Origin: PALSA-600 sp963842335
GTDB taxonomy: Bacteria > Actinomycetota > Thermoleophilia > Gaiellales > Gaiellaceae
DNA: 64,000 nt
Assembly: GCA_963842335.1 (NCBI GenBank)
Contig: CAWJGF010000020.1
Coordinates: 62,001-126,000 of the forward strand
Reading direction: 5' to 3'
Shown piece by piece: positions 35,479 to 44,270 of the stretch; position 1 is the first letter of the stretch, and each line of letters begins with the position of its first letter. The notes below the pieces were generated by a model. That model was given only the letters and a program-made list of their open reading frames with translations, did not search any database and was not told the DNA's origin. The position numbers and the translations under genes were made by a program.

Positions 35479-36368
35479 GCCGCGAGCACGGCGTCGCGCA
35501 CCCACTGCTCCTGCTCGAGGAAGCGGCGGCGGAAGTCGAGCCGCTCCTGCGAGCGCGGGCCGTGCCCGGTGACGACCGACTTCAGCTCCGCCCAGTCGGG
35601 CTCGGTGTAGCTCCAGACGCCGTCGTCGGAGCGGCGCAGCTCCGGGTCGGGCACGGTCAGCCCGAGCTCCCGGATCTGCGGCACGTAGCCCTCGAGGAAC
35701 TGCTGGCGCGCCTCTTCGTTGCCCTGCGACTTGATCCGCCAGAACCACATCGGATCCTCGTCGCGCGGGATCGGGTTGCCGTGGAACTGCATCAGCGGCC
35801 CCCACCAGCGGTCGACCGCCTCCTGCACGAGCTCGCGCTGCCCGTCGGTGCCGGTCATCATCGCGAGGATCACGTCGCGGCCGTGGAGGATGTGGAACGA
35901 CTCCTCCCAGCAGATCTTCTTCATGATCCGCGCGTACGGCGCGTACGAGCACTTGAGGAGCGCCTTCTGGCTGATGATCGCGGCGGCGTCGACGAGCCAA
36001 GCGATCACTCCCACATCGCCCCAGGTCTTCGTCGGGTAGTGGAAGACGTTGTGGAACTTCGCCTTGCCCGAGAGCAGGTCGGCGAACATCGCGTCGCGCG
36101 GCTTGCCGAGATCCTCGGCGATGCGGTAGATCAGCTGCGCGTGCCCGACCTCGTCCTGCACCTTCGCGGTCAGCGCGAGCTTCCGCTGCAGCGTCGGCGC
36201 CTTGAGGATCCACTCGCGCTCGGGGAGCACGCCCATCAGCTCGCTGCCGGCGTGCATCTCGATGAACTTGACGAGCTTCGCCCGGTACTCCTCCGGCAGC
36301 CAGTCGCCGGCCTCGACCTGGCCGCCCTCCTGGACGTAGGCGACGAATTCTTCTGTGCGGGTGTCCAT
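35475..36368 (-). CDS. paaA: Phenylacetyl-CoA epoxidase catalytic subunit PaaA
   Basis: The di-iron oxygenase subunit that forms the 1,2-epoxide of phenylacetyl-CoA. 297 residues, slightly shorter than usual at the N-terminus. The diiron ligands are in AKVQDEVGHAQLIYRIAEDL (ExxH) and KKICWEESFHILHGRDVILA (ExxxH); the conserved WWGPLMQFHGNP and DPMWFWRIKSQGNEEARQQF follow. First gene of paaABCD; the promoter must lie in the 41 bases shared with the divergent TetR gene, where a palindrome is found. paaE and paaK are not in the window. Confidence 0.94.
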   Translation of the reverse strand: MDTRTEEFVAYVQEGGQVEAGDWLPEEYRAKLVKFIEMHAGSELMGVLPEREWILKAPTLQRKLALTAKVQDEVGHAQLIYRIAEDLGKPRDAMFADLLSGKAKFHNVFHYPTKTWGDVGVIAWLVDAAAIISQKALLKCSYAPYARIMKKICWEESFHILHGRDVILAMMTGTDGQRELVQEAVDRWWGPLMQFHGNPIPRDEDPMWFWRIKSQGNEEARQQFLEGYVPQIRELGLTVPDPELRRSDDGVWSYTEPDWAELKSVVTGHGPRSQERLDFRRRFLEQEQWVRDAVLAA

Positions 36369-36377
36369 CTGGCCTCC

Positions 36378-36395
36378 CTACCGACCGATCGTTAG
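36378..36395. promoter_or_regulatory. Palindromic TetR-type operator between paaA and its regulator
   Basis: The 18-base site CTACCGACCGATCGTTAG matches its reverse complement at 14 of 18 positions, with outer half-sites CTAnCGA and TCGnTAG. It sits 9 bases upstream of the paaA start and 14 bases before the regulator's ATG, so a bound dimer would block both genes. The half-site CCGACCG resembles operators of TetR regulators of acyl-CoA and phenylacetate pathways in actinobacteria. The effector would probably be phenylacetyl-CoA; this is inference. Confidence 0.7.
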
Positions 36396-36409
36396 GCTGT
36401 CCATGATAG

Positions 36410-36984
36410 ATGTCCGCCAGGCGTGAGGAGCTAACGCGCATCGCCGCCCGGCTCTTCGCCGAGCGGGGGTATCAGGGCACGTCGCTGGCCGACCTCGCCG
36501 AGGCGCTCGGGGTGCAGAAGGCCTCGCTCTACCACCACATCGCCTCGAAGGAGGATCTGCTCTGGGAGGTCGCGTGGGAGGGCGCCGAGGCGTTCCACGC
36601 CGGCGCTCGACGGCGTGCCTGCCGACGCGCCCGCCGCCGAGCGGATCCGGCTCGCGCTGCGCGCGCACCTCGCCGTCGTCGCGGCCAGCTCGACGTCGCG
36701 ACGGTCTTCGTGCGCGAATGGCGCTACCTGTCCGACGAGCGCCGCGGCGGTTCCTCGCCGAGCGCCGCCGCTACGAGGAGCGGATCCGCGAGCTCTTCCG
36801 GGCGGGCGTCGAGGAGAGCCAGCTGCGCACCGACCTCGACGTCGCGACCGCCGCGCTGCTCTTCCTCTCGGCCGCGAACTGGGCCTACACCTGGCTTCGG
36901 CCCGGCGCGCCGACGGATGAGCTCGCCGACCGCCTCTACGCAGCGCTGCTCGACGGCATGCGCGGCTACGCGACGCCGGGCTGA
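36410..36984 (+). CDS. TetR family regulator, probably of the paa operon, frameshifted
   Basis: A TetR/AcrR repressor of about 191 residues. The N-terminal helix-turn-helix is complete: IAARLFAERGYQGTSLADLA followed by ALGVQKASLYHHIASKEDLL. The ligand domain is broken near 36603, 36690 and 36755 and reads AERIRLALRAHLAVV, TVFVREWRYLSDER, EERIRELFRAGVEESQLRTD and ALLFLSAANWAYTWLRPGAP. Divergent position and the shared operator indicate control of paaABCD. PaaR-like repressors are released by phenylacetyl-CoA. The role is assigned from context. Confidence 0.82.
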
Positions 36985-37478
36985 GCCGGAGGCCGGCCCG
37001 AGCGGGAAGCGGCGGCGCACGCGGCAGCGGCCGCCCGGCTCCTCCTCCTCGATCAGCAGCACCTCGCGCGCCTGGCACGAGATCGGCAACGGCGGCTCGA
37101 GCTCGAGCCGGCACTCGCCGACCGTGAGGTGCGGGATCACCTCGTCGTGCACGCCCTCGTAGGGCGGGTAGTCCGGCCAGCGCGCCGCGACGGCCCGGGT
37201 CAGCGCAGAACGGCTCGCCGGCACCGGCGCGAGATAGGTGACGTCCGTCGTCGAAGTGCTCGACCGAGGCGAGCTCGAACGCGAACGCCGGGTGCGAGGC
37301 GACGAGGCCGCGCGAGCGCCTCCTCGTCGACCGATTCCGGCGGCGCGAACGGGAAGAGGATCGTGATGTGCGCGGGAACGCCGAGCGCCGCGGACGGGTC
37401 GTGAGCGAGCCGCAGCTCGGCCACATGTGGCTCGGCTTCCGGCACGGCGATGATCAATGCAGTGCGGCGCCGTGGCAT
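36966..37478 (-). CDS. 2'-5' RNA ligase family (2H phosphoesterase) protein, frameshifted
   Basis: A 2H phosphoesterase superfamily protein of about 170 residues. The start reads MPRRRTALIIAVPEAEPHVA; the two catalytic motifs are HITILFPFAPPE (HxT) and DEVIPHLTVGECRLEL (HLT). Between them ASHPAFAFELASVEHFDDGR appears in another frame. Breaks lie near 37325, 37245 and 37205; the end is approximate, probably TAG at 36966-36968 after one more correction near 36995. Such proteins hydrolyse 2',3'- or 1'',2''-cyclic phosphates or act in RNA repair; the target here is unknown. It converges on the TetR gene. Confidence 0.75.
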
Positions 37479-37489
37479 GCTCGGCGAGC

Positions 37490-38383
37490 GTGAAGCGTGC
37501 GGTCCTGATCGTCAACCCCTACTCGACCCAGGTCACCGGCGAGCGCATCGGCGCGGTCGAAGGCGTTCTGCGCGAGCGAATCGAGCTGCGCACCGAATTC
37601 ACGCAGCGCCCCGGCCACGCCACCGAGCTGGCTGCCGCCTAGGCGGCGGAGACCGACGCGGTCCTCGTCTTCTCCGGTGACGGCACCTACAACGAGGCGC
37701 TGAACGGCGCCGACGGCGCCGTGCCGTTCGGATTCCTGCCGGGCGGCGGCACGAGTGTGCTGCCCCGCGCGCTCGGCCTGCCGCGCGACCCGATCGCGGC
37801 GGCGCGCGCCGTCGCCGCCGCGCTCGCCGAGGGGCGCACGCGGCGCATCTCGCTCGGCGCGGTGGCCGGCCGGCGGTTCTGCTTCTCGGCCGGGATCGGC
37901 TTCGACGCCGAAGCGGTGCGGCGGCTGAACGCGCTCGGCCGGCTCCCGGTGGCGCCCGGCCGGGCGACATCGCGTTCCTCCGCACGCTCGGGAAGATGAT
38001 CCTCGAGCGCCGCGGCCGGTGGGACCCGCAGCTCGAGATCGAGGGCGTCGGGCGTGCCGCATTCGTGCTCGTCGCGAACGGCGATCCGTACTCGTACGCC
38101 GGCTCGCTGCCGATCCACGTCGCGCCCGCCGCACGCTTCGAGGACGGCATCGACTTCGCCGCACCGACACGGGTGCGGGCGCGTGACGTTCCGCGGCTGT
38201 TCGCGACCGTCTTCAGCGGTCGCGGCTTCGAGCGGCTCGCTCATGTGGAGCGGCCACGATCTCGACCGGATCGTGGTGCACTGCGACCGGCCGCTGCCGC
38301 TTCAGGCCGACGGAGAGGATCTCGGCGATGTCGACGAGGCGGTCTTCGAGGCGAAGCGCGATGCGGTCTCGGTTCTCGTTTAG
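37490..38383 (+). pseudogene. Diacylglycerol kinase family lipid kinase with internal amber codon and frameshifts
   Basis: Related to DagK/BmrU-like lipid kinases that phosphorylate diacylglycerol or sphingoid lipids. The GTG start reads VKRAVLIVNPYSTQVTGERI; the P-loop-like nucleotide motif is VFSGDGTYNEALNGADG, then FLPGGGTSVLPRALGLP and FSAGIGFDAEAVRRL. A TAG at 37640-37642 interrupts ..LAAA-AAETDAVLV.., where relatives have an ordinary residue (GAG would differ by one base). Breaks near 37965 and 38240 follow; it ends DRPLPLQADGEDLG..VSVLV. Either a decaying gene or one with several sequence errors. The GTG is 11 bases from the divergent ligase gene. Confidence 0.75.
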
Positions 38384-39113
38384 CGCCCTGATCGCCACGA
38401 CGCTCGTGCTCGCGGCCTGCGGCGCGAAGCATCGCACGCGATCCGTTCAGCTACGACAGGTCGAGCCCGCTCGCCGAGCGGGACGGCGCGGTGGTCGCGT
38501 CAGGTGCGCCCGGCTCCGTGCGCAGCGTGTCGTTCGCAGGGGAAGGCGGATCACGGCTCCATGGCTACCTGCTCGTCCCGCGGAGCGCCGGCCGCCATCC
38601 GGGCGTGCTCTTCCTGCACGGCTCGGGCGGCACCCGCAGCGATCTGCTCGGCGTCGCCGCGTAGCTCATGGGGAGCGGTGTCGTGACGCTCACGATCTCG
38701 CAACCGAACGAGGCGCAGAGCTACGACCGCTCGTCGTGAACGCTCGACGCGCACTCGACATGCTGACGCCGCCGCAGGGATGTCGACGCGCACCGACTCG
38801 GGGTCGTCGGCTTCTCGCTCGGTGCGCAGACCGCGGCGATTCTGGCGGGAGACGATCAGCGCCTCCGTGCGTCGGGATCATCTGCGGCCGCGGCTCGCCG
38901 GTTCCGCTCTACTGGATCCGTCGCACCCACGCCGATCTTTCCTTCGAGGCCGGGACGCACGACGAAGTCGTGCCGCACGCTCAGCTCGTCGCATTGATGC
39001 GAGCGGCACCCGGGCAACCGCGCGTTCGCTGGTACGACACGGCTCACGTGATGAATCGCCGGGCGTTCGAGGACATGATCGACTGGCAGGCCGGAGCTAG
39101 GCCCCTAAGGTAG
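38361..39113 (+). pseudogene. Lipoprotein alpha/beta hydrolase (dienelactone-hydrolase-like) with internal amber codon and frameshifts
   Basis: An exported hydrolase. The start overlaps the preceding gene by 23 bases; the signal SALIATTLVLAACGAK has a lipobox. After a break near 38435 it reads PGVLFLHGSGGTRSDLLGV (oxyanion HGSGG), then TAG at 38662-38664 in AA-LMGSGVVTLTIS. Further parts are RRALDMLTPPQG, LGVVGFSLGAQTAAILAG with the nucleophile Ser (GFSLG), FEAGTHDEVVPHAQLVALMR with the acid Asp, and WYDTAHVMN with the His. All triad residues survive, so the damage may be recent or a sequence artefact. Substrate unknown. Confidence 0.72.
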
Positions 39114-39126
39114 GTTTCGCGCGCGG

Positions 39127-40140
39127 ATGGCCCAGGTCGTACCCGAGCTCCGCCGCGTCCTCGACGGCGACGCGCCGCCTGCGGATTTGAGCGAGAGCGA
39201 TCTGCTCGAGCTTCATCGCCGCATGGTGCTGCTGCGCACCTACGACGAGCGTTCGGTCGTCTACCACCGTCAGGGCCGCATCGGCACGTACGCGATCTTC
39301 TGGAACCACGAGGCGATCCAGGCAGGCGCGACGTTCGCGCTCGGCGACGACGACTGGATCTTCCCCTCGTATCGCGAGTCGGCGATCGGGCTCGTGCGCG
39401 GGATGCCGGCCGAGACGATCCTGCAGTGGTGGCGTGGCCATCCGTCCGGCTGGTGGAGCCCCGCGGACTGGAACGTCGCGTCGATCTGCGTGCCGATCGC
39501 GACCCATGTCCCGCACGCCGCCGGCCTTGCGTGGGGCAAGAAGCTGCGCGGCGAGGACGCGGTGGCGATGGCGTTCTTCGGCGACGGCGCGACGAGCGAG
39601 GGCGCGTTCCACGAGGGCGTCAACTTCGCGGCGGTGATGAACGCGCCGGCCGTGTTCGTCTGCAACAACAACGGCTGGGCGATCTCGACGCCGGTCGAGG
39701 CGCAGACGCGCGCCGAGACGCTCGCCGACAAGGCGATCGGCTACGGCATTCCCGGCGTGCGCGTCGACGGGCTCGACGTGCTCGCCGTGTACGAGGCGGC
39801 GCGCGAGGCGGTCGAGCGCGCTCGTGCCGGCGGCGGCCCGACGTTCATCGAGGCGGTTCACTACCGCGCTGCGCCGCATGCCACGGCCGACGATCCGCGC
39901 GCGTACATCGACCCGCAGCGCGTCGAAGCGGAGCGCGCGCGCGAGTGCTCGGGCAGTACGAGAGTTCCTGAAGCGGCTCGGCATCCTGAGCGACGAGCAC
40001 GCCGCGGCGGTGCGGAGCGATGCCGAGGACGCTCATGCGCGCCGGGATCGCCGCCGCCGAGGCGGAGGCCGCCCGCCGATCCCGCGCTGCTCTTCGAGCA
40101 CGCCTACGTCGACCCACCGCCGAACATGCGCAATGGCTGA
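39127..40140 (+). CDS. 2-oxoacid dehydrogenase E1 component, alpha subunit (PdhA/BkdA-like), one or two frameshifts
   Basis: The thiamine-diphosphate half of the E1 decarboxylase of a pyruvate or branched-chain 2-oxoacid dehydrogenase. About 337 residues: LHRRMVLLRTYDERSVVYHR, SYRESAIGLVRGMPAETILQ, the TPP motif AMAFFGDGATSEGAFHEGVN ending VCNNNGWAISTP, and TFIEAVHYRAAPHATADDPR. Breaks near 39945 and 40060 affect only the C-terminal helices, which continue FLKRLGILSDEHAAAVRSD and end AYVDPPPNMRNG. The E1beta ATG overlaps the stop. The branched-chain type is somewhat favoured by the GWW-W block after RESAIGL; the substrate is not certain. Confidence 0.88.
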   Translation: MAQVVPELRRVLDGDAPPADLSESDLLELHRRMVLLRTYDERSVVYHRQGRIGTYAIFWNHEAIQAGATFALGDDDWIFPSYRESAIGLVRGMPAETILQWWRGHPSGWWSPADWNVASICVPIATHVPHAAGLAWGKKLRGEDAVAMAFFGDGATSEGAFHEGVNFAAVMNAPAVFVCNNNGWAISTPVEAQTRAETLADKAIGYGIPGVRVDGLDVLAVYEAAREAVERARAGGGPTFIEAVHYRAAPHATADDPRAYIDPQRVEAERARECSGSTRVPEAARHPERRARRGGAERCRGRSCAPGSPPPRRRPPADPALLFEHAYVDPPPNMRNG

Positions 40141-41099
40141 GCTCACACTCGTCGAGGCGGTGAACGACGCGCTGCACACCGAGCTCGAGCGCGACGGCGA
40201 CGTCATGGTGCTCGGCGAGGATGTCGGTCGCGCCGGCGGTGTCTTCCGTGCGACCGCCGGGCTGCGCGATCGGTTCGGGCCGGACCGCTGCGTCGACACG
40301 CCGCTCGCCGAGGCGGGGCTCCTCGGCGCCGCGATCGGGCTGTGCATGGCCGGCTGGCGTCCGGTCTGCGAGATGCAGTACGACGCGTTCTCGTATCCGT
40401 GCCTCGACCAGTTGATCACGCACGTCGGCCGCTACCGGTGGCGCAGCGGCGGGCGGATGGAGTTCCCGATCACGATTCGCATGCCGTACGGCGGCGGCGT
40501 CCGCGCGCCGGAGCTGCACGACGACTCGCCCGAGGCGTACTACGTGCACACACCCGGGATCAAGGTCGCGATCCCGTCGACACCGGCCGACGCGAAGGGG
40601 CTGCTCGCCGCAGCGATCCGCGATCCGGACCCGGTCGTGATCTTCGAGCCGAAGCTCGTGTACCGCACCGCGCGCGGCGAGGTCCCGGAGGGCGACTACA
40701 TCGTCCCGCTCGGTCAGGCGCGGATCGCGCGCGAGGGCAGCGACGTGACGCTGATCGCCTACGGCGCGATGGTGCGGCGTGTGCGAGCTGGCGGCCGACG
40801 CACTCGACGTCTCGTGCGAGATCGTCGACATCCGTTCGTTGCGGCCGCTCGATGAGGCCGCGATCCTGAAGTCGGTGGCGAAGACCGGCCGGGTCGTGAT
40901 CGTCCACGAGGCGCCGCGGACGGCAGGCTTCGGCGCCGAGCTGGCCGCACTGATCGCGGAGAAGGCGATCTTCGACCTGCAAGGCCCGATCCTGCGCGTC
41001 ACCGGCTACGACGTTCCCTATCCGTACTGGACGATCGAGGATGCGTACATGCCGTCGGTCGAACGCGTCGCGGCGGCCGTGCGCTCGCTCGTCACGTGA
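40133..41099 (+). CDS. 2-oxoacid dehydrogenase E1 component, beta subunit, one frameshift
   Basis: The second E1 subunit, about 322 residues. LTLVEAVNDALHTELERDGD and VMVLGEDVGRAGGVFRATAG begin the pyrimidine-binding domain; DTPLAEAGLLGAAIGLCMAG contains the TPP-activating Glu, followed by FPITIRMPYGGGVRAPELHD. A break near 40777 precedes CELAADALDVSCEIVDIRSL, RPLDEAAILKSVAKTGRVVI and VHEAPRTAGFGAELAALIAE. The final part VTGYDVPYPYWTIEDAYMPS is typical of BkdB-type E1beta. The stop overlaps the GTG of the formamidase gene. Confidence 0.9.
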
Positions 41100-41954
41100 T
41101 CCACGAGCTCCCGCTCGAGCGCGGCAACCTGCACGGGCACTTCTCGCGCGACCTCCCGCCGGTCGCGACGATCGACCCCGGCGACACGGTGCGGATCGAC
41201 GTGCCGAACGCCAGTTGGCGGCTCGCATCGGGTGAGCGGTTTGCCCCGACGGTGGAGGGCCTCGACGACGGGCACGCGCTGGTTGGACCGATCGCGGTCC
41301 GCGGTGCCCGCAGCGGGGCAGGTGCTCGTCGTTCGGATCGACAGCGTCGAGCCGGGCCCGTGGGGCGAGACGCTGACGGACGCGCCGCACCGGATCGACT
41401 GGGAGCTCGCCGACGGCGTCGGGCGCGCGTCGACCGGCCACACTGTGGCGTTGAGGCCGTTCCTCGGCGTGCTCGGCATGCCGCCCGTCGGTCACGGCGT
41501 GCACTCGACCATTCCGCCGCGCCCGCAGGGCGGCAACGTCGACTGCAAGGAGCTCGTCGCCGGCACGACGCTCTACCTGCCGATCCCGGTCGACGGCGCG
41601 CTGTTCTCGGCGGGAGACGGCCACGCGCTGCAGGGCGACGGTGAGGTGAGTGGCACGGCGATCGAGTGCCCCATGCGCGCAGAGCTCTCACTCGACGTGC
41701 GCGACGACTTCCGACTCGACTGGCCGTGCGCGCGCATCGACGGTGCGTGGCTCACGTTCGGATTCGACGCGGAGCTCGGTCACGCTGCGCGGAAGGCGAC
41801 CGACGGGATGATCGCGCTGATGAACCGCGAGCACGGTCTCTCGCCGGACGACGCGCTCGCCCTCGCCAGTGTTGTCGTCGACCTGCGCGTCACGCAGGTC
41901 GTGAACGAGCAGGTCGGAGTGCACGCCGTGTTGCGCGATCACGCCTGGACGTGA
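41096..41954 (+). CDS. Acetamidase/formamidase family protein, one frameshift
   Basis: An amide hydrolase of the FmdA/AmdA family, about 286 residues. The GTG start overlaps the E1beta stop. Recognisable: VATIDPGDTVRIDVPNASW near the start; after a break near 41317 VLVVRIDSVEPGPWGETLTD, then PFLGVLGMPPVGHGVHSTIP followed by PRPQGGNVDCKELVAGTTLY, the diagnostic metal and active-site region, and LPVDG-like ALFSAGDGHALQGDGEVSGT. The tail VVDLRVTQVVNEQVGVHAVL is normal. It would release ammonia from formamide, acetamide or a related amide. Its place inside a dehydrogenase operon is unusual. Confidence 0.85.
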
Positions 41955-42346
41955 CCGAGCGCCTCCGCCTTTGGCTCGAGCGCGATCGCCGCGGGGCGGG
42001 CTATCACCTCCGCGACGCGGCGACCGGCGAGCGGATCGCGTGGGAGGACGAGCGGATTCGCGTCGTCCCCGTGGCGGGCGTCTCGTTCCGGCCGGACGCA
42101 GTCGCCGACGCGACGTTCGATCCCGGCGCCCGGCTTGCGCTCGTCCGGGAACCGGAGAACGAGCACGACCCGAACGCCGTCGCCGTCTGGAACGAGGACA
42201 GGACGCTGCAGGCCGGGTACGTCCCGCGCGAGAGGGCCGTGGAGCTCACGGGAACCGAGCTCGCCGTTTCCCTGTGGCGCGCGGGCGAGGGGCTCCGCGT
42301 GCTGATCGTTCCGGCCGGATCCTGGGTGGGGCGTCCCCGCAGGTAG
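41951..42346 (+). CDS. HIRAN domain protein
   Basis: A 131-residue stand-alone HIRAN-domain protein. Typical residues are VVPVAGVSFRPDAV, FDPGARLALVREPENEHDPN with AVAVWNEDRTLQAGYVPRER, where ENEHDPNAV and a following GYVPRE are the HIRAN signature. HIRAN domains bind 3' ends of single-stranded DNA in SNF2-type repair proteins; free-standing bacterial forms have no assigned role. The GTG start overlaps the formamidase stop (GTGA) and the E2 gene follows after 11 bases, so it belongs to the operon. Nothing is broken in it. Confidence 0.85.
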   Translation: MTERLRLWLERDRRGAGYHLRDAATGERIAWEDERIRVVPVAGVSFRPDAVADATFDPGARLALVREPENEHDPNAVAVWNEDRTLQAGYVPRERAVELTGTELAVSLWRAGEGLRVLIVPAGSWVGRPRR

Positions 42347-42357
42347 CCTCCACCGCC

Positions 42358-43482
42358 GTGTCGTACGCGTTCAAACTGCCCGACCTCGGCGAGGGCTTGA
42401 CCGAGGGAGAGGTCGCGCGCTGGCTTGTCGCCGAGGGGGACGAGATCGCGGAGGACCAGCCGCTCGTCGAGATCCAGACCGACAAGACGACTGTCGAGAT
42501 CCCGTCACCGGCCGCCGGCACGGTGCGGCAGATCTTCGTCGCCGAGGGCGATGTCGTCCCGGTCGGCACGGTGCTGGTCGTGATCGGCGGCGACGAGGCT
42601 GCCGTCGACGAGCCAGGTAACAGTCTGTTGCAAGCGCCCGTTCCGGCCCGCGCCGCCGCCCAGCCGGAGCCCGGCGCGCGGCTGCAGGCGACGCCCCTCG
42701 TCCGCCGGATCGCTGCAGAACTGGGGATCGACGTCGCGGCCGTCGCACCCACCGGCCCGGGCGGACGCGTCACCGAGGACGATGTCCGGCGCGCCGCGGA
42801 GGCAAATAGCAGCTTGTTCCAAGTTCCCGCGGCTCGGCCGGACAGCGCTACGACGGAAGGGCGGCGCGAGAAGGTGCGCGGTGTTCGCCGGCAGATCGTC
42901 GAGCACCTGACGCGCGCCCACCGTGAGGTCCCGGCGGTCACGTTCGTCGAGGAGGCCGACTTCACCGGCGTCGACCTACGGCAACTGCTGCCCCTCGTGC
43001 TCCAGGCGACGGCGTTCGAGCTGAAGAACTTCCCGGAACTGAATGCGCGACTCGAGGGCGACGAGATCGTCTACCTCGATCGCTACGACCTCGGCATCGC
43101 CGTGCAGACCGAGCAAGGACTGGTCGTCCCGGTCGTGCGCGATTGCGACACGCGTTCGCTCGACGAGTTGCGGGCGGAGATCGATGCGCTTGCCGAGAAG
43201 GCTCGGGCCGGGACACTTGCACCCGAGGAGCTGCGCGGATCGACGTTCACCGTCACGAGCGCCGGCAAGCTTGCGGGCGTGCTCGTCACGCCGCTCGTGA
43301 ATCATCCCGAGGTCGGCATCCTCGGCGTGCACCGCATCGGGCCGCGGGCGGTCGTTCGCGGCGGCGACGTCGTCGTGCGCACCGTCGGCAACGTCAGCGT
43401 CACGTTCGACCACCGGGTCGTCGACGGCGCGCGCGCGGCCGAGTTCACCCTCGCCGTGATCGCGCGGCTCGAGAGCTCCTAA
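42358..43482 (+). CDS. Dihydrolipoamide acyltransferase E2 of a 2-oxoacid dehydrogenase
   Basis: A 374-residue E2 with one lipoyl domain (PLVEIQTDKTTVEIPSPAAG, lipoyl Lys in TDKTT), a linker with NSLLQAP, a peripheral-subunit-binding domain (RRIAAELGIDVAAVAPTGPG, RVTEDDVRRAAE), a second linker and the catalytic domain, ending TFDHRVVDGARAAEFTLAVI with the HRxxDG active site. GTG start. It completes an E1alpha-E1beta-E2 set although formamidase and HIRAN genes lie between E1beta and E2. The E3 subunit is not in the window. No frame breaks. Confidence 0.93.
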   Translation: MSYAFKLPDLGEGLTEGEVARWLVAEGDEIAEDQPLVEIQTDKTTVEIPSPAAGTVRQIFVAEGDVVPVGTVLVVIGGDEAAVDEPGNSLLQAPVPARAAAQPEPGARLQATPLVRRIAAELGIDVAAVAPTGPGGRVTEDDVRRAAEANSSLFQVPAARPDSATTEGRREKVRGVRRQIVEHLTRAHREVPAVTFVEEADFTGVDLRQLLPLVLQATAFELKNFPELNARLEGDEIVYLDRYDLGIAVQTEQGLVVPVVRDCDTRSLDELRAEIDALAEKARAGTLAPEELRGSTFTVTSAGKLAGVLVTPLVNHPEVGILGVHRIGPRAVVRGGDVVVRTVGNVSVTFDHRVVDGARAAEFTLAVIARLESS

Positions 43483-43772
43483 ACGGCAACCAGCGAGAAG
43501 TGCTCCTCGAGCATCGCCTCGATGCTCGGGGCGCTCGCGCGACCTTCGATGCGGGCGACGACCTTGCGTCCGGCGACGAGAACGACAGCCGGCACGACCT
43601 TCACCGCGAGCTTCGTGACGAGATCTGCGCGTTCCTCCGAATCGACCTGAACGACGCGGAGACGATGACGTTCCTTGCGCGCGATGTGCGCGACCAGGCT
43701 TTCCATTCGCCTCGACGGGCCTGAGCGCGCCGAGGAGATGAAGACGAGCAAGGGCCGGGCGTCGTCAGACAA
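43479..43772 (-). CDS. Thioredoxin-fold protein lacking the CxxC motif
   Basis: A 97-residue thioredoxin-like protein. The expected WCGPC site reads SSARSGPSRRMESLVAHIAR, without cysteines. Other features of the fold are kept: VVQVDSEERADLVTKLAVKV followed by VPAVVLVAGRKVVARIEGRA, with the cis-Pro (VVP). It is therefore likely a non-redox binding or scaffold protein. The stop overlaps the E2 stop on the other strand (CTAA). An 80-base divergent gap separates its start from the next membrane-protein gene. Confidence 0.75.
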   Translation of the reverse strand: MSDDARPLLVFISSARSGPSRRMESLVAHIARKERHRLRVVQVDSEERADLVTKLAVKVVPAVVLVAGRKVVARIEGRASAPSIEAMLEEHFSLVAV

Positions 43773-43854
43773 AACTGCCTCCTATACAGGGGGTTCGGCT
43801 TCTATGCCCTGAAACGGTGGGTCCTCAAACCGCGGAGCTACACTGGCCGCCGCG

Positions 43855-44262
43855 ATGGGGGCCTGGTACACGATCGGAGTCAGCGTCGGTCTCGGCACGG
43901 CGATCGGTGTCGCGGCCGCCGGCATTCTCCGTCGCGCGCTGTTCGCGCTCGTCGTCTCGGCTGTCGTCGCCGTCGCGATCGCACTTGCGGCCGGAACTTG
44001 GGGTGAAGCGGTCGGCGGGCTCGTCGGCGCAATCTGCGGCTCGCTCGGCTCGGCGCCGCTCGTCGCCGGAACGCTGCGACGCGGGGGCACGCGTGGCGGA
44101 ACCGCATTCATCCTCGCGCTCGCCGCCCTCGTCGCTGCCGCGCTCGCCTTCGTGCCGATCGTGGGGTACCTCGAGGCACTCGCCGTCCCCGTGCTCGGCG
44201 CGCGCCTCCGGCGCCGGTCGCCCGATACGCACGCGGGCCTGCGTACGCTCGCGCGCGACTGA
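43855..44262 (+). CDS. Small integral membrane protein of unknown function
   Basis: A 135-residue protein with about four Gly/Ala/Val-rich membrane helices (GVSVGLGTAIGVAAAGILRR, LFALVVSAVVAVAIALAAGT, GEAVGGLVGAICGSLGSAPL, GTAFILALAALVAAALAFVP) and a short basic cytoplasmic tail. I do not recognise the family. It is 8 bases from the phosphodiesterase gene on the same strand and probably co-transcribed with it. No motif suggests a function. Confidence 0.65.
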   Translation: MGAWYTIGVSVGLGTAIGVAAAGILRRALFALVVSAVVAVAIALAAGTWGEAVGGLVGAICGSLGSAPLVAGTLRRGGTRGGTAFILALAALVAAALAFVPIVGYLEALAVPVLGARLRRRSPDTHAGLRTLARD

Positions 44263-44270
44263 ACTCGTCG

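Noticed and set aside
37490..39113. TAG recoding (for example pyrrolysine or amber-to-Glu) to explain the two internal amber codons
   Set aside because: TAG is used as the normal terminator for many genes here (for example 23510, 26272, 29736, 38381), so genome-wide recoding is not credible.
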